From the NCBI RefSeq assembly GCF_963678635.1, contig NC_087071.1:13281088-13345087 (forward strand): a stretch of 64,000 nucleotides of DNA, read 5' to 3'. Positions 63,401 to 64,000 of this stretch are shown here, one piece after another; positions within the stretch are counted from its first letter, which is position 1, and each line of letters opens with the position of its first letter. The DNA is from Symsagittifera roscoffensis (Eukaryota > Xenacoelomorpha > Acoela > Convolutidae). The position numbers and the translations under genes were made by a program. Under the pieces are notes generated by a model that did no database searches, was not told where the DNA came from, and saw only the letters and a list, made by a program, of their open reading frames with translations.

Positions 63401-64000
63401 ATGGCATCAATATCTACACGAAAGCTCACATAACTGATGCGAACGATCAGATTGGCCGGATATACATTGGTCAAGAGGAGCTGAAGGTTAGACGAATCGG
63501 ACACAACGCGATGCTCGAACAAGATGCGGTGCATATTGGTTGTGAGGCCGATCTGGCCGCACACGTTCTGGACGTGCAAGGCAGACAACTTTCAGTAAAG
63601 GGACTGCTAGACACGGGAGCAGTGGTTAGTGTCATGCCAGTCAAAACTTGGACTGACATGGGTTTCGAAAGGTCGGATCTCATACCGACAAACATCAGGT
63701 TGGCAGCTGCCAATCAGGGAGCGATCTATGTCACCGGACGAACCCCGATCATTTCACTGCAGCTCGGAGGAAGACATCTTTGGATGAGCTTCCTAGTAAA
63801 AGAGAATTTGGACGAATCCGACCAGTTCATCTTAGGAAGGGATTTCGTTCGCAACTTTGACGTCACGATCGATCTCAATGACGGATTGATTAGGATCAAG
63901 GATCCTGAGAGGAAGTATGAGAAAAGACCCCTTAATAAGATCTTAATTAATCAGGCCAAGGTGCCGATTTTTCTGGATCGAAAAGTCAGATTAAAACCAA
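60472..64000 (+). CDS. Gag-protease polyprotein of element E (partial)
   Basis: First in-frame ATG at 60472; the frame stays open for about 1,176 codons to the edge. It is also open upstream to a TAG near 60238 with plausible basic peptide (STRKFKTRRS) resembling the C N-terminus, so a non-AUG or spliced start is possible. Residues about 1-440: Glu/Ser-rich, then coiled coil (ELRRDMTKRRDQVDE). About 480-600 is capsid-like (DESDGCIDTWIEVM, FGSGVQGHQAM). Zinc knuckles CANCGSMDHH (near 62525) and CFFCNLEGHF (near 62682), CX2CX4HX4C both. Retropepsin LLDTGAVVSV (near 63610) and FILGRDF (near 63830). It includes the protease stretch that C lacks. It ends at VPIFLDRKV, before RT. Confidence 0.9.
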   Translation, partial: MKLRSEKNLDGNQGRSAEAGPASETLVDPFDEGERTLIRPDFEPDEVLEREKVERTEETSERPEVEPREEVLYRGMSKSETKSYKWRKEPSHPTSTHSSLAKQSNNAMMSSMSPGEEQTFSKAKKSWKSLYDERVTSLQAGGLSSSYDQPEITHPDVNFTPCPRNDMSREASSASPTRPMSDGITMGASSTFDRLMTSMHKQKGGASSSTRLQPQLTSSSLGLTPPLGAAGDISDMFAGVMNGLDELRRDMTKRRDQVDERAHHGRESLKDELTHVKSQARFDQAQLIRNTDQCLAESLAQANKESEEREARITREIKRLLNDHDNTYAQTMTGLERRLDAKSDLMMRKLDAILNGSSWQERSNSRKRSRNANVGDGMGNIARAQQGSRTNYEHRNKERPRAAPQRPGWTNPVPPEADATPETRLPTVPQVSSVPDLTTVSQDTTMYASMFEPLNRSLETFITKLSKSTERGERSRRTLKKPKSYKDESDGCIDTWIEVMKLHFEEENLSKKQECSALTSKLEGTALNCVMAKRANERDSARKIFDILLNRFGSGVQGHQAMVKFEKRRQRDEESIDKFLDDLELLRRRSNPDERISERNLAIASKFMDGVRSEELKTMLATHFTLLLDQVPTPDDLRMKSREYLLIKPRAQNRYSNYGNYSGTNTGANSSWYKPRDDMDKRRSCANCGSMDHHVSACSAYKQNMKAIGYFLEDADATDEDHEEYVRGLIMKYGPRCFFCNLEGHFKSDCTQFWDAVADAKHPRHEEALSGVKASRARLMNEAESRRKETTPSTFTTKKVRTWPDEVVASNLEAESSNPLKVDYGLAARTALQNVKQDLATKEVEQWVRSELESTDLRESFNVLGKTTKAEDKEEPKKQGLKLNVISGKTFGMTKAGTKIMSIISVAGHQVVKNLSEPSEITLVHLDIYADYLKEKDPKLDSRAVRALLTTGGPRLMKVDGHYIDVHGPYPILMNVDGINIYTKAHITDANDQIGRIYIGQEELKVRRIGHNAMLEQDAVHIGCEADLAAHVLDVQGRQLSVKGLLDTGAVVSVMPVKTWTDMGFERSDLIPTNIRLAAANQGAIYVTGRTPIISLQLGGRHLWMSFLVKENLDESDQFILGRDFVRNFDVTIDLNDGLIRIKDPERKYEKRPLNKILINQAKVPIFLDRKVRLKP

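Larger units (their letters stand above)
56373..64000 (+). mobile_element. Element E: third-family giant retrotransposon, truncated by window edge
   Basis: Plus-strand LTR, primer site, 3.3 kb leader, then a gag-protease frame that is still open at the edge. The LTR and leader align with C only in short blocks and in RNA shapes, so it is a separate family. It is inserted in fragment D. Confidence 0.85.

Overview
This window is eukaryotic and consists essentially of LTR retrotransposons nested in one another; I found no host gene. Five element copies of related giant Ty3/Gypsy-type families are present, plus a fragment of a non-LTR (LINE) reverse transcriptase. The LINE fragment looks metazoan, and one family carries many CTCAAG sites, the core recognised by animal NK2-class homeodomain proteins, so I lean towards an animal host. 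The species is not identifiable from what I can see.

Layout. (A) 1-7427, minus strand, cut by the left edge: 5' LTR, leader with tandem arrays, and an uninterrupted gag-protease-RT frame. Then 7428-7733, LINE RT fragment, and 7734-7914, the end of an LTR of element F. (B) 7915-31912, minus strand: a full-length element of about 24.0 kb with two similar LTRs, inserted inside the F LTR. Its order is 5' LTR, primer site, 3.8 kb leader, gag, protease-RT, RNase H-integrase, a small macrodomain ORF, ORF2 (coiled coil plus SGNH hydrolase), ORF3 (1,950 aa, open throughout), ORF4, polypurine tract, 3' LTR. (F) 31913-33462, minus strand: the rest of its LTR and its 3' end. (C) 33463-53155, plus strand: a decayed 19.7 kb element of a second family, followed by two further partial LTR-leader units (to 55140). 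(D) 55141-56372, minus strand: a fragment of an ORF3 C-terminus. (E) 56373-64000, plus strand, cut by the right edge: a third family with LTR, 3.3 kb leader and an open gag-protease frame.

How it works together. Gag, protease, RT, RNase H and integrase form the standard replication and integration set, encoded as one gag-pol frame in A and, apart from an internal deletion, in C. What is unusual is the cargo downstream of integrase: a stand-alone OARD1/TARG1-like macrodomain, an SGNH hydrolase with all block residues, and a giant protein of unknown function. ORF2 and ORF3 are shared by two divergent families (B and C), which argues that they belong to the element and were not picked up by chance. 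A splice-acceptor-like site lies upstream of ORF2 in both, and ATGA stop-start overlaps occur at two junctions, which suggests how the extra ORFs could be translated.

The non-coding parts are also rich. A three-hairpin RNA module in the leader is conserved by compensatory changes between C and E and is tandemly duplicated in E. LTR hairpins are likewise kept in shape but not in sequence across the three families. Each family carries its own short repeated motif in the leader.

Limits: everything is by eye, with no database search. Single-base frameshifts in B could be real decay or assembly errors.
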